Positions 12,991 through 24,856 of a DNA stretch of 64,000 nt are shown piece after piece. The stretch lies in the NCBI RefSeq assembly GCF_030272615.1, contig NC_081413.1, positions 187,574,669-187,638,668 of the forward strand, given 5' to 3'. A program made the position numbers and the translations under genes. Numbering within the stretch: position 1 is the stretch's first letter; each line of letters starts with the position of its first letter. The notes under the pieces were generated by a model. That model saw nothing but the letters and a program-made list of their open reading frames with translations, had not been told where the DNA came from and did not search any database. Source of the stretch: Cryptomeria japonica. Its lineage: Eukaryota > Streptophyta > Pinopsida > Cupressales > Cupressaceae.

Positions 12991-13906
12991 TTCTCTTTCA
13001 ATCTTATCAAAAATGGAAGAAAGATATGATCTTATCCTTAATCCAACCTAGAACTCCAATACTTGATCTTCCCATCATTCTTGAAGATGAACTTCTTCCT
13101 CTAACGGATAGAACTAATCATCCTCCTAAGGAATATTCCCAACCTATTCCTATGGATGAAACTATGCCTTCTCCTAAGAAGAACAACCATATTCTTCCTA
13201 AGGTTAGACCTATACCTCCACCTCATGATGGACTTGGTCTCCTTCCTACACCAAATATTCCTCCTTTATATGGTGTAGTTTTGCATCCTTGCTCTTATAG
13301 AGAGAAGAGACTTGCCTCTCCTCTTGTCCAACCTAAAAGACCTCAACCTATACCTCCAACTACCAAACATGAGAATATTTCTCCTTCAACAAATATTCCT
13401 CCTTTAATAAATATTCCTCCTTCTTCTCTGCCTTCCGCTTAGACTCGACGGAATCATTGTGCGAGAGATCGCCGATGAAAACATCATGCTAGAGCTCGTG
13501 AAGTTGTTTCTCAACCTATTCAATCTCCCAAAACACCAACAGTTGACATGATTCCATTTTCTCCTCAGCCGGATGTTGAACCTAAATCTCCAAATCATAA
13601 GTTGCAGAAAACATGTGATGGTTTTACTTCTATTCATGTTAGAGCTCCTCTTTCCATAAATCTTGATGAAGAAATAGGTGAAAATGTTATTAATGATGGC
13701 AATACAACTCCTAATGCTTCTGATAGTGAATATGAATATGTTGATGTTGACAAACATTTATCTGCAGAATTTTTAAAAGCCTTAATCCTAGCTCCTAGAA
13801 TTGAACAAAGTGACTTAGCACATGAGCATAGTCCTTGTTTGGATCTTGTGATAGCTCCATCTATTGTGCTCGATGTTGCTCCTCTTGCATGTTTCTCGCC
13901 TTCCTG
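12951..13906 (+). pseudogene. Proline-rich region downstream of protease
   Basis: Two open stretches, 12951-13442 (163 codons) and 13548-13907 (119 codons), share frame 0 and are separated by two stops near 13440 and 13474. The first is very Pro-rich, with repeated PP and NIPPL motifs; the second is acidic, with EYEYVDVDKHLSAEFLKAL. In complete relatives this position holds the protease-RT linker. Here it is the last coding segment before the 3' untranslated region. I do not recognise a domain. Confidence 0.5.
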
Positions 13907-14717
13907 AAATAGTGATCAACAAGATTGGGAGGTGGATGTCGTGCTAGACTAGTTGCATTAGGACTGTAGATCCTCTACCTCTCTATCTTTTCTTGCTCTT
14001 TTGTGACCATTCTTCTATGTGTATCCCTGTTCTTCTATTTTCCCTATAAATGTCTACTTGAGGACAATGCAAAGCATTGAGATCTTTTTTTGTCTCTTTC
14101 ATGTTGACTCAAAAGACACATGTGTTCCCTTTCTTCCAAGGTAGTTTCCTTTCTTTGGGGAATGACAACTATTCTATGCATATATATGTACATGATATAC
14201 ATGAGTTATTATACAACATACCGACCCCAAGGAAAGTGAAACTACCTCGTGCTTTGTGTTTTGTGTTCATTATCCTTGGGTTTATTCCTCGATTAGGGGC
14301 TAAATCCTTGTGATAACGTGATCCCTCTATCTCTCTCTCCTTGGTGTATCCTACCTTAAATCAATCGCTCCTGATAAGGCGAGCGTGATCACTTTAACGT
14401 GGGGGGGCATACACTTTGCTCATATTTTCCTTCTTGATATCTAAAGTTACTTAGTGAACTTGACCTTACTTTGTAATTTTTTGGTATCCTTTCTTTTTCA
14501 TGACTCATAGTAAGGGAAACCTTACTACTTGCAGTCATGGTTCTTCCCTTTTGATCTTCCCTTTTACTTTGTCAATCGAAGTCGTAAGATCTTTAATCCA
14601 CTAGGGGCTTAGTGTATCTTGCCTCCTTGACGTGGTGAAAGTCTTTCAATCTTGTTTCCTTGTACTTTACCAATAGTATTGGCGTACACTTATACCCCCG
14701 CTAAAGTGAGGGCTAAA
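13907..14717 (+). other. 3' untranslated region and polypurine tract
   Basis: There is no RT, RNase H or integrase motif in any frame. The last bases before the 3' LTR (14703-14717) read AAAGTGAGGGCTAAA, a plausible polypurine tract for priming plus-strand DNA. A run of seven G near 14401 is also present. Confidence 0.55.
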
Positions 14718-15897
14718 TATAGCGTCATAAAATTATGACCCTATAATTTTCGACCGCATTTGGGTCTTCACATTGGTGAAACAAATCCCTAAGCCTGATT
14801 GGAGACCTGAGACATGCGCGCACCTCTCAAAATATGCATTTCCTCTCATCATGCACTGCCTGCTCTCACTTCCTTGCCTGAATTAGGGTAGGACAGGGGC
14901 GTGGTGCCCCTGCCCTTTCCCTATTTAGGGCCCCCTTCACTTAAAACCTGCATCAGGCTTGTCAATTATGAAGTGGGAAAAGGTTTTCTATGTCGGCCTA
15001 AGACGGAAAATCAGTTACAAACCCTAATTGGCAAGTATATAAGATGCATTTTCCCCTCCTATTTTCATAATTTAATGAGTTCAATAAGTTCAAGAAGCAA
15101 AATCAAGCATTCAAGCGTTCAAGTATTCAAGCATTCAAGCATCTATTGAGTATCTCAAGTCTCCTTTCAAGGATAGGTGCTACATTCAAGTCAAGGATTC
15201 AACCATTGAAGAGGAGATCCCTATCAACATTCAAAGCATTCAACTTCACAAACAACTCTATCAACATTTCAATTGCATCCTCTCTTGAGGTGAATTCTAC
15301 TTCAGTCATTTACTTGCAAGTACTTTTCATCGTTTGGTTAATTCCAAAACTGGGGTTTGACCTAAAGGAAAACCCCCAATCCCAACAACATTTCCTCTCT
15401 TTTCTATGTGTAGGTTGCAGGTGCGCATCTATATTTGCAGATTTAGGCTTCATTCGCAGAGACGGAAAAACCCTTTTTGGCGTGCGGATTTTTCGAAGGA
15501 CCAAGTACACTTTCAACTCGGTCCCAACAACTTTCTCTTATATTTACAAAGGAGCTTCTTCTCGGCATTTTACTGCTAATTCTAGGTGCTTAGCTTCATC
15601 CCACATTTCTATCTCAATTTATAACCATTTCTTTGTCATCTTTACACTTAGTCTTAATTCACTTAATTTATCTTATCCATTCTAAAATAGGAGTTACTTT
15701 ACTTTCCAAATTCATTGCCAATTCACTTAGCATTCAATCTCTCTCCATTGATATTGGATCTAGTGAATTCAACCCCCTCTTTTAAATGTAATGTGTGAAA
15801 GAGGTTGAAGAGGATCCTTTGTGAAATTTTCACTCCTTTCTTGAGGAGGGTAAAGTTTTCCACTTGATCTCCTCATCACCCCTTTTTCACCATTACA
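14718..15897 (+). repeat. 3' LTR of the non-autonomous gypsy element
   Basis: It matches 7672-8821 over its length, with scattered substitutions and a short insertion near 15175. It ends CACCATTACA. The first dinucleotide is TA instead of TG. The 179-codon frame at 15146-15685 mirrors that in the 5' LTR and is not a gene. Confidence 0.92.
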
Positions 15898-15902
15898 AAA
15901 AG

Positions 15903-16672
15903 ATATCAATTAAGACAAAGAAGGATAAATTTGAAAGCCTTAGCAACCCAATATACAAATTAAGGACGTAAACTCAAGGCGACAGATTGAAAGAAACAAG
16001 GTATGATAATCTATATGTCATGACAAGGATACTTCTACATATTTCTCATATAATAGTACTAACATATGGATCGTGGAAACATTACAGGACTATAATCTCA
16101 TACTCAGACAATGCAAACTACTAACATTCATACTGAAATTGTTTCAAAGAGGAAAGAAACAACTACAAAAACTTATATTAAATACGTAGCTTCAATCTAG
16201 AATCCATTTCCTTAGTACTCTACCCAATTCTTGTCATAATAAACTTTCCTCTGTCCCCATGGAAAGATTTGGAGCCTCAATTCAGGTTAACATACTCATG
16301 AGATAGTGATTTCCCTTCACATATTCAATGTCATTAGAAGGTCATTAAATTGATTTGCTTCTCTAGTTTGAACTCGAGAAGATCCATTTTGCATATGCCC
16401 TTTTCAATTTGCATGCCTAGCTTTGAGGCTTTATTTAACTTTGTATATTTAACTTAATCCTTTATTTTAGACAAGCATTTATTTTGCTTATTGTAGCATA
16501 AATATATAGATAAAATATAAAAACAATAATATTCTAAAAAAATTATTATTTTCTAATTAAATTAAATATATGAAAACAATAGTATTATCAAACAAAGGAA
16601 AATAGATCTTTTACTTTTATAATCAATTTAATTTTCATAATTAAATCAATTATAAGACAATGAGGGTCTTGT
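15903..16672. other. AT-rich DNA between two repeats
   Basis: No open frame or repeat structure of note. It is the right flank of the element at 7672-15897 and leads into the duplicated sequence. Confidence 0.4.
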
Positions 16673-19600
16673 GATTCTAATATATTTATTTCTTCTTGTG
16701 ATAGGTTTTGCATAGATAACTCATGATTTAGATAGGCTCAATATTCAATCGTGCAAGGCACAACTCACCAAATTTATCAGCCTCTAAGAATGCGTCGATA
16801 TGACAAGATTTGGGTGTGTAGGTTTAATCTGGACAGAGTTTGTGATGAATTTTGCTATTCAAGTCTCTCTTTCATTAATGATTTTGATATTTGTATAGGC
16901 CCATAGTTGTATAATCATTTGACCATTTATCATTAATTTTTTTTTAATGGTTGCAGAATGACCATGCTCAGTGAAGGCTACTCATAAAGACCAAAACAAC
17001 CCCACTCATCAACAAGATATTGTCTCAAACCCTAGAGTCATGGGTTTCAAGAATATGTTATCCACTGTGAGATTCTTATGCTCTTCAGAAGAGTAGCCTC
17101 ATAGGTGTATGGATTTTCTAAATGGAGTATAACTAGATATGCAGCCATAAGACCATCTTCCTTATCAGGCATCGAACTGGTTAATATAATAGTCATGCTT
17201 GCACTGTAGCACTCTAAATTGTTAGATGTTTTCTATTTCTCTAGACTACCACATAAGTAGAAAAGGGTTTTACCAGTAATCATTCCCCAAGAATATTATT
17301 ATCAGGATCCTACAGATTGTAGTCATGTTGTGTGTGATGAGAGTTATATTTGCATGAAGATTGTCTCATAGACATGAGAGGAGATGTCATTAATCCCAGA
17401 GGAATTTCCTATTTACGTTATATTCTCAACTAGAATAGAAGTCATGGGTCTCTTATGGTTAAATGAGCATCTGGAAGCCAAGGCTTGTCTTGGAAGTTAA
17501 AGTCCTTTGTATTGTTAGTATGTTAAAAATGTTATCATTAACCAAATATAGTCATAAAGGAAGCTAAGAAATGGTGTTAGCAGCAATGGGATGACTGTCC
17601 TAAAATACAAGGTCATTATTACTGTTATAAGACAGGGGCCTGCCATAAGCCATTAGAGGCATGCCATTGTTAAATTCAGTCACAGTACCAAAGGGAATCA
17701 TTGATAAAATCTTTGAAAGACTATCACTAGTCCAGCCAACAGAGGTGCTATCAATCATCATCCATAAGTCTATTGAGGATAGAAGCAAGACTAGCATAGT
17801 CACATAAGACTACCATGATTAACAAGTGAGAAGACTACTGCCAAATCAAGGGATTGTTCTAAATGTAGCAAGGGCAATCATAAATGATATCCCCTACATC
17901 AAAACTACCGTAAATATATGGAGCATTGTCATAAACAGTAAATACATGAAGTCACTCTATTATATTTCACATCACTACGGTAATCTCAGAAAGGTGGATA
18001 GAGGATCACAAAAATGGTAAGCCATCAAAGCTCCAAGAGCTATCAAGTATTATACAGAAGTGCTATGATAGGCTCGAATCATTGAAATTTCCTGACATCT
18101 GAAGAATCTTCTAATTCATTTAGATAATTGAGGGATAAGCCATCAGAGAGAATGTCAAGTGCACAACTATGAACACGTTTTGACGGTCTTAAACTATAAA
18201 CCAGTCACGATACTACTAGTTAAGCCTGAGATCATTCTAATTATGCAGAAGTCTCATGGATAAATTATATCACAATACCTTGGTGTTATCAAAGTGGTCA
18301 TGAATCGTTGGATTTCCATCAGTATCTTTGGCCATTTCCTAAATTGTCTCCATTTATAGGTCTTGTCATTAGGATTGTTGACTAAGTTATAAAGTTTGGT
18401 ACAAGGGAAAATAAGACTCCCATAATTGTTCCAAGGGATATTATAAGCCCTTTATATTCTCATCACCATATCACATGGACTGTCATTAGTCCTTAAAAGT
18501 TGTGTTGCAAACTCACTTCAATCAATACCATAGTTACCTTGCTACAAGAAAGGAGCTCAATCATATAATAGTGAAAGAAATATAAAATTACAGATAAATT
18601 GTTTTGTTGATTCAAGAAATTACAAGAGTTTTTGATTAAGTGATCAAGGATCAGACTATTAATGAAGAATAGATTACTATTACCCCATTATATAGTGATC
18701 TGAAATACATCCAAAAACATTTAAAACTTATCTTGCAAAGGTTGCATTATTACAAATAAAATGAAAAACAAAAACTAAAAAACTAAACAGTTTTTATTAA
18801 AGCTAAAATCATAAAATTATGAAAGAAAGAAATTACTAAATATTCCAACAAATGATCTAAGCGACTATATGTAATGTTTATCACAAGTAAATATCATATC
18901 ACTCAGAAGACAGTCACAAAATCTTGTTATCAGCAATAAGAGTAATTTTCATAGGCTATCATAGAGATGTGAAGGTAGTTTCAAGGAAGTGCCTAATGCG
19001 ACTATTCCCTACTTCTAAACCTTGTTATGGAACAATAAAAAGGTATTGTTCCTATACCAAAGAAGGATGTCAGACCTTGCTAAGAGTTGTGAAGATGGCA
19101 TTGCCACAAGGGACTATCAAAGCTAGCTATACATCATATTACTAGTCATGTTTCTCAAAAGGAAAGGGTCCAAGTTGTTGAGGTTGCTGGAAGTAACCAA
19201 ATTACATTACATAATTTTTTCACAAGGTCATGGAGAGTGCTTATACATTATTTTGGTTGACATGGCAGTGTGCTGACAATGTGGGTTTTGTTCTAGGTGT
19301 ATAAAAAACATTGATTATACCCTCATTTCTAATATAAAATAGATTGTTTCAAGAAAACTAGAAAACTAGTATGGCTATATCTTCTTTGACTTAGGAATAG
19401 GAGAAGGAAGAGAGGCCCTGAAAGGAAGGCTATAGATCATGATGTTGATTTGAATGTCCTAATTGCTGCAACAAAGCTCCATATTTTTTGTGTGCTTTTA
19501 TATCTACACAAAAAGTTGTTGCCTTGAAGATGATGTTGCCACCATTTACAAATATTGTTTGGAATATTGAGATATCTTTTTCTAAATATTGAAAATTTAC

Positions 19601-20178
19601 TACCAATATTAAATGTTGTCATGAGAATGATAATTAGGTACTTTCTTATTAAGAGAAGCTTGTTGAAGAAACCCGAATAAAGAAACAAATTGCCTTAGAA
19701 CTTGTGCCTACAGCTAAAGACTTCAAGTTGGAGTATTAAATTTGAGCCATTAGATCGAATATTGATGTACAAGCCAAAAGCTTATTGATTTTCTACATTT
19801 TCTTATGGTTTTCTCCGAACTCTTTGATTTTATTATATTTCCAGCTCCTAGTTGATGAGTATAGATGAATTTGTAATATATTTCATATCACTGGTTGTTT
19901 GCTGCTGAATGTGGTCAACTTGAAACCCCAAAAACCATGTATGAGCTCTCTTTAATCTATCCTGAGTTTCAGGTGCTTGTTACAACAACTTACATGATTG
20001 ATAGCCTTTGGAGATTACACCTTGAACCTTTCATTTCTAATTTTCATGGCCAAATCAAGAATTGTTATGTTCGCAAATGTCTATTCATTAATGATGCTAA
20101 AATGTCGAAATAAGATTAGGTTTTTTAGTTATTTTCTCTCCAAACCTCAATACTTTCCTTTTGTTTTTAAGATTTGAT
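16673..20178. repeat. Copy A of an unidentified ~3.5 kb duplicated sequence
   Basis: This block and 20381-24856 share long collinear stretches, for example CTCTAAGAATGC near 16780 and 20483, ATAAGACAGG near 17627 and 21507, and TATCACTGGTTGTTTGC near 19887 and 24657. Sampled stretches look about 85 percent identical. No frame is long or recognisable; the longest is about 83 codons. The boundary estimates, good to about 10 bp, come from where the alignment fades (left: ATATTTATTTCTTCTTGTG; right: TTTTGTTTTT...AGATTTGA). I could not assign it to a transposon class. GTCAT is unusually frequent on the plus strand. Confidence 0.8.
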
Positions 20179-20380
20179 CGCATTCAATCAGCATGCCAAT
20201 GGAATACGTTGGTGTTAGTGACATTGGGTTTATTCACGAAGACATTTGTGTAGGATTGAAGGCATCTGTGGGTAGGATCTTCAACAAGTAACAATGTTGA
20301 TACCATTTGGAGATTCATGAAGATTGCATCATTCATGTGTTGATTTGTTCTTACACCTTTTATGCCTCTATTTGTAGAGA
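20179..20380. other. Short spacer between copies A and B
   Basis: About 200 bp that I could not align with either copy. If A and B were very long LTRs, this would be an almost empty internal region; otherwise it is the junction of a tandem duplication. Confidence 0.5.
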
Positions 20381-21904
20381 TCTAAAATATTTATTTCTTC
20401 TTGTGGTAGGTCCTCCATAGATAATTTATGGAGATTTAGTTAGGCTCAAAATTCCATTGCCCAAGGGGCAACTCATCATAGTTATCAACCTCTAAGAATG
20501 CATCGATATGACAAGGTTTGGATGAGTAGGTTTAATCTAGACAAAGAGTTTGTGGTGGTAAAACAATTTGATGAATTTTTCTATTCAAGTTTCTTTTATT
20601 TATGATTTTTGTATTTGTATCAACCTATATTTGTATAAGCATTTTCGTTATCATTAATTTCTTTTTTTTAATGGTTGCAAAATGATTATGCTCAGTGAAG
20701 GTTACTCATAAAGACCAAAACTGTCCCATTTAGATCAACAAGATATCCTCTCAAACTCTACAGTTATAGGTTGCGAGAATATGTTATCGAGTATGAGATT
20801 GTTATGCTCTTGAGAAGAGTAGTCTCATGTATTTGAGGATTTTCTAAATTGAGTATAACTAGATTTGTGAGTACTTGCAGCCAAAAGACTATCTTTCTGA
20901 TATTATCAGGCATTAATGGCACTTCAAAGTGTAAGATCTTCTCTATTTCTCTAGACTACCACATAAATGGAAAAGGGGTTTTACCAGTATTCATTCCTCA
21001 AAAAAATTATAATTCAAGTAATTTTTTTCCTATCAATAGGACTCTCACGGGAATGCAGAGAAAGTAGGAGGTTGCCACAGAATGAGGGAGACAATTCATG
21101 GTTTCTCAATCCTAAGCTCAAGATCATAGGGTAGTCATATTAATTACTAGTATGGTGCTTATCAGGATCCTAGAGATACTTGTAGTCTTCTTGTGTGTTA
21201 TATTTGCATGAAGATAGTCCCACAGACATAATAAGAGATGTCATTATTCCAAGAGGAATTTCTAATGCCCATTCTTAGTCAAAGTAGCCATTTACGCTAT
21301 ATTGTCAACTAGAGTAATAATCATGGGTCTCTTAGGGCTAAATGAACATTTGGAAGCCAATGCTTGTTTTGGAAGTTAAAATCCTTTATATTGTTAGTGT
21401 GTTCAAAATGCTATCATGAACCAAATATAGTTATAAAGGAAGCTAATAAATGGTGTTAGCAGCAAAGAGATGACTGTCCTAGAATACAAGGTCATTAGGA
21501 TTGTCATAAGACAGGGGGCCTGCCATAAGCCAATAGAGGCATGTCATTGTTTAATTCAGTCACATTACCCAAGGAATCATTTATAAAATCATTGGGAGAC
21601 TATTACTATCGCACCCTGCATAGGGGTTATCATTCATCAATCATAAGACTATTGAGGATAGAAAAAAAGATTAGCATAGTCATATAAGACTATTATGATA
21701 AACAAGTGAGAGGACTACACTGCCACATCAAGGGATTGTTCTAAATGCAGCAAGGGCAATCATAAATGGTATCCACTACATCAAAACAATCGTAAGTATA
21801 TGGAGCATTTGTCATGTTCCCTTGTGTTAAAAATTGGTTTTGGGTCAATATTAATTCATTTTATTTTTCTATGCGTTAATCAGGAAAGATTAAGGGGAAT
21901 AATT

Positions 21905-21966
21905 AATTTAATATTTATGAATGTCCAAATATTTTCAATATCAAAAGGACATTCAGATATTAAATT
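21905..21966. repeat. Imperfect hairpin within the solo LTR
   Basis: The left arm AATTTAATATTTATGAATGTCC (21905-21926) is the near inverse complement of the right arm GGACATTCAGATATTAAATT (21947-21966), with about a 20-bp loop. Confidence 0.8.
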
Positions 21967-22068
21967 AAATATTTGGAAACAATTAGTGGGGAATTGGATG
22001 TTGTGTCATAATAGAAAGTTTGAAATATTTCTATTTAGACTTTCCCACCAAGAGAGGAAGGGGAAATT

Positions 22069-22250
22069 GAAATATTTCTAATTAATGATTTTCCCACCAA
22101 GAGCAAATTTGGAAATCAAGAGTGAAGTGGGAAATTAAAATATTTCTAATTAATGGTTTTCCCACGAAGTGCAAATTTGGAAAGTAAGAGTGGAGTGGAA
22201 ATTTGTAATATGTCTAATTACTGATTTTCCTACCAAATTGGCCAAAGACA
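22069..22250. repeat. ~68-bp subrepeats in the solo LTR
   Basis: The phrase TTTCTAATTAATGATTTTCC and variants recur at about 22081, 22149 and 22217, each followed by CACCAAGAGCAAATTTGGAAA or a diverged form. A shorter, more diverged unit precedes them near 22025. Confidence 0.8.
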
Positions 22251-24856
22251 AGATAAACACAAAGCATATTTGTGAAAATAGATTTTTATGCTATTTCTAC
22301 TTCTCAATTTCTCATTGTATGAACTTCATGTTCAGCAAAATTCTTTAGTGGATGGAAAGCCATTGGAGATTGGAGGCTTGTGAACGGAGACCCATGAGTT
22401 TTAGGTGGATAGTGGACAAAACCCTATTGTTCACATAGAGCAACATCGTCCAAAGGTTGCATTGGAGCTTCAGGATTTCAACAGTTCGAGTAGTTTTCCA
22501 TTGTTTGTGTTCAGGGCTTATTAATTTTGCTGCAGTGATATAGATGTACTCTAAGGGGTTTGTTGCTGTTATCAATCTTGCATAAGACCATATGCTATGT
22601 GCTTTTCATTTGGAAATCAAACAAAATCAGTTTGTCGTGTTTACAGTGACATTGGTGGTATTCGATTGTAATAGTTATTATAGGTTTTGCTTAAAAATAG
22701 GAGTTTGAGTTGCTACTGTAATAGATCAGTTTCAGACCTGATTATATGATTCTCATATCAGAAAAAATCAGTTTCAATACATTTTCTAAGCTTTCATTGA
22801 AATTGGCTTCTTATGTGCAAGACTACCTAGTTTTGGTGTTTTTGGTGAAATTTGATATAGCATTTTTGAATCTAATTTCTAGATCTTAGAGTAATATTAA
22901 TTTTTGGTTGAGGACATTACAGCATTGTCATAACAGTGAAAAATGAAGTCGCCCTATTATATTTCATATCACTATGATAATCTCAGCAAGGTGGATAGGG
23001 GGATCACAAAAATGGTAAGCCATCAAGGCTCCAAGAGCTATCACTTGTATTATACCAGAAGTGCCATGCTAGGCTTGAATCAATGAGCTGTCCTGACATC
23101 TGAAGGATCATTTAGATAATTGAGGGATAAGCCATCAGAGAATGTCAAGTGCACAACTATGGACACGTTTTGACAATCTAAACTATAAACCAGACACAAT
23201 ACTACTAGTTAAGTCTACGATCATTCTAATTATGCATTTGTCTTATGGATTCATTATATCTCAATACCTTGGTGCTATGAAAGTGGTCATGGATCGTTGA
23301 ATTGCCTTCAGTATCTTTGGCCTTTAACTAAATTGCATCCATTTATAGGTCTCGTCATTAGGATTGTTGAGATACCAAGTTATAAGGTTTGATACAAGGG
23401 AAACTAAGACTCTCATGATTGTCCAACACTGTCATAATATTTATAAGGATGTCATAGGTCCTTTATATTGTCATCACCATATCACATGGACTGTCGTAAG
23501 TCCTTAAACTTAACTTCAAAGATTACCATAATTACCTTGTTACAAGAAGGTAGTCTTATCACATAATGATGAAAGAAATATAAAATTAAAATACAAATAA
23601 ATTATTTTATTGTTTCAAAAGATTATAAGAGTTTCTTCATCAAATGATCAAGGATCAGATTAACTGATGAAGAATGAATTACAATTATCTCATTATATAA
23701 AGATTTGAGATACATTCAAAAATATTGGAAACTTATCTTGAAAAACTTGCATTATTAGAAATAAAGCAAAAAAAGTAAAATAAAAAACTAAACAGTTTTT
23801 ACTGTGTAATGATACTAAATAAAACTAAAAACTAAAAACATAAAACTATGCAAGTGAAAGGAATTACTAAATAATCTAACAAATAATTAGATTATATGTA
23901 ATGTTCATCACAAGTAAATATCATATCGCCCAAGAAATAAAATCTTGTTATCAGCAATGAGAGAAATCTTCAAAGGCAGTCAGGAAAAAATTGTCTTTGT
24001 ATGGAACCCCTCATATACAATACAGAGACTCTCGTAGAGATGTGAAGGTGGTTTCAAGGAAGTGCCTTATGCTCCTATCATCAAAGACTATCCCCTACTT
24101 CTAAACCCTGTCATGGATCAATAAAAAGGGATTGTTCCTATACCTAAGAAGGATGCCAGACCTTGCTAAGAGTCGTAAAGATGGTATTGCCACAAGAGAC
24201 TATCAAAGCTAGCTATACATCATGTTACTTGTCACGTTCCTCAAAAGGAAAGCGTCCAAGTTGGTGAGGTTGCTGGAAGCAATCAAATTATCTGCGACAT
24301 TAAATAATTTATTCACAAGGCTATGTAGAATGTTTATACTTTATTTTGGCTGACATGGCAGTGTACTGACAATGTGAGTTTTGTTGCAGGTGAATAAGAA
24401 ACTTTGATTATACCCTCATTTCTAATATAAAATGGTTTGTTTCAAGAAACCTAATATGTCTATATCTTCTTTGACTTTAAAGATAGGAGAAGGAAGAGAG
24501 GTCTGAAAGGAAGGATATAGAAGATGATGTTGATTTGAATGTCCTAATTGCTGCAACAAAGCTCCATCATTTTTTAGTTGCTATTATATTTACACAAATA
24601 GTTAAGAAATTTTCAGCAAGGAGAGGAAGCCCTATGATAAATTTGTGACATGTTTCATATCACTGGTTGTTTGCCGATGATATATAGCTTTATGTGGTCA
24701 ACTTGAACCCCACAAACCAGCTGTGTGATTGTTGCAGCAGCTTACATGATTGTTTAGTTATTGGTGATGCTAAAATGTTGAAATAAAATTATGTTTTTGT
24801 TGGGTTATTTTCCCTTCAAACTTTTAATCATTTTCTTTTGTTTTTTCAGATTTGAG

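Larger units (their letters stand above)
7672..15897 (+). mobile_element. Complete non-autonomous gypsy-type LTR element
   Basis: Two direct LTRs (7672-8821 and 14718-15897), about 90 percent alike by eye, bound an internal region of about 5.9 kb. The element is flanked by a perfect 5-bp target-site duplication, AAAAG at 7667-7671 and again at 15898-15902. Internally it carries gag, a protease-like segment and a proline-rich region. Only about 0.8 kb separates the last open frame from the 3' LTR, and no reverse transcriptase, RNase H or integrase motif is present. It resembles gag-only elements (TR-GAG/LARD-like) that must borrow pol functions. LTR divergence and many stops point to an old insertion. 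Confidence 0.9.
21810..22921. mobile_element. Solo LTR, 1,112 bp, with GCATT target duplication
   Basis: It starts TGTCATGTTCCCTTGTG and ends GAGGACATTACA (TG...CA). GCATT occurs at 21805-21809 and again at 22922-22926. Copy A holds the empty site, with a single GCATT at 17923-17927 inside matching flanks (TATGGAGCATTGTCATAA). The boundaries are therefore secure. No internal region is nearby. The orientation is read as plus from the terminal sequence but is not proven. The LTR contains a hairpin (21905-21966) and about 68-bp subrepeats (22069-22250). Confidence 0.93.
20381..24856. repeat. Copy B of the duplicated sequence, split by a solo LTR
   Basis: It is collinear with copy A at 16673-20178. 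Relative to A it carries the 1,112-bp solo LTR at 21810-22921 and lacks a stretch of several hundred bp corresponding to about 19500-19870. Small indels are scattered along it. Removing the solo LTR and one target duplication leaves about 3.36 kb. Confidence 0.8.
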
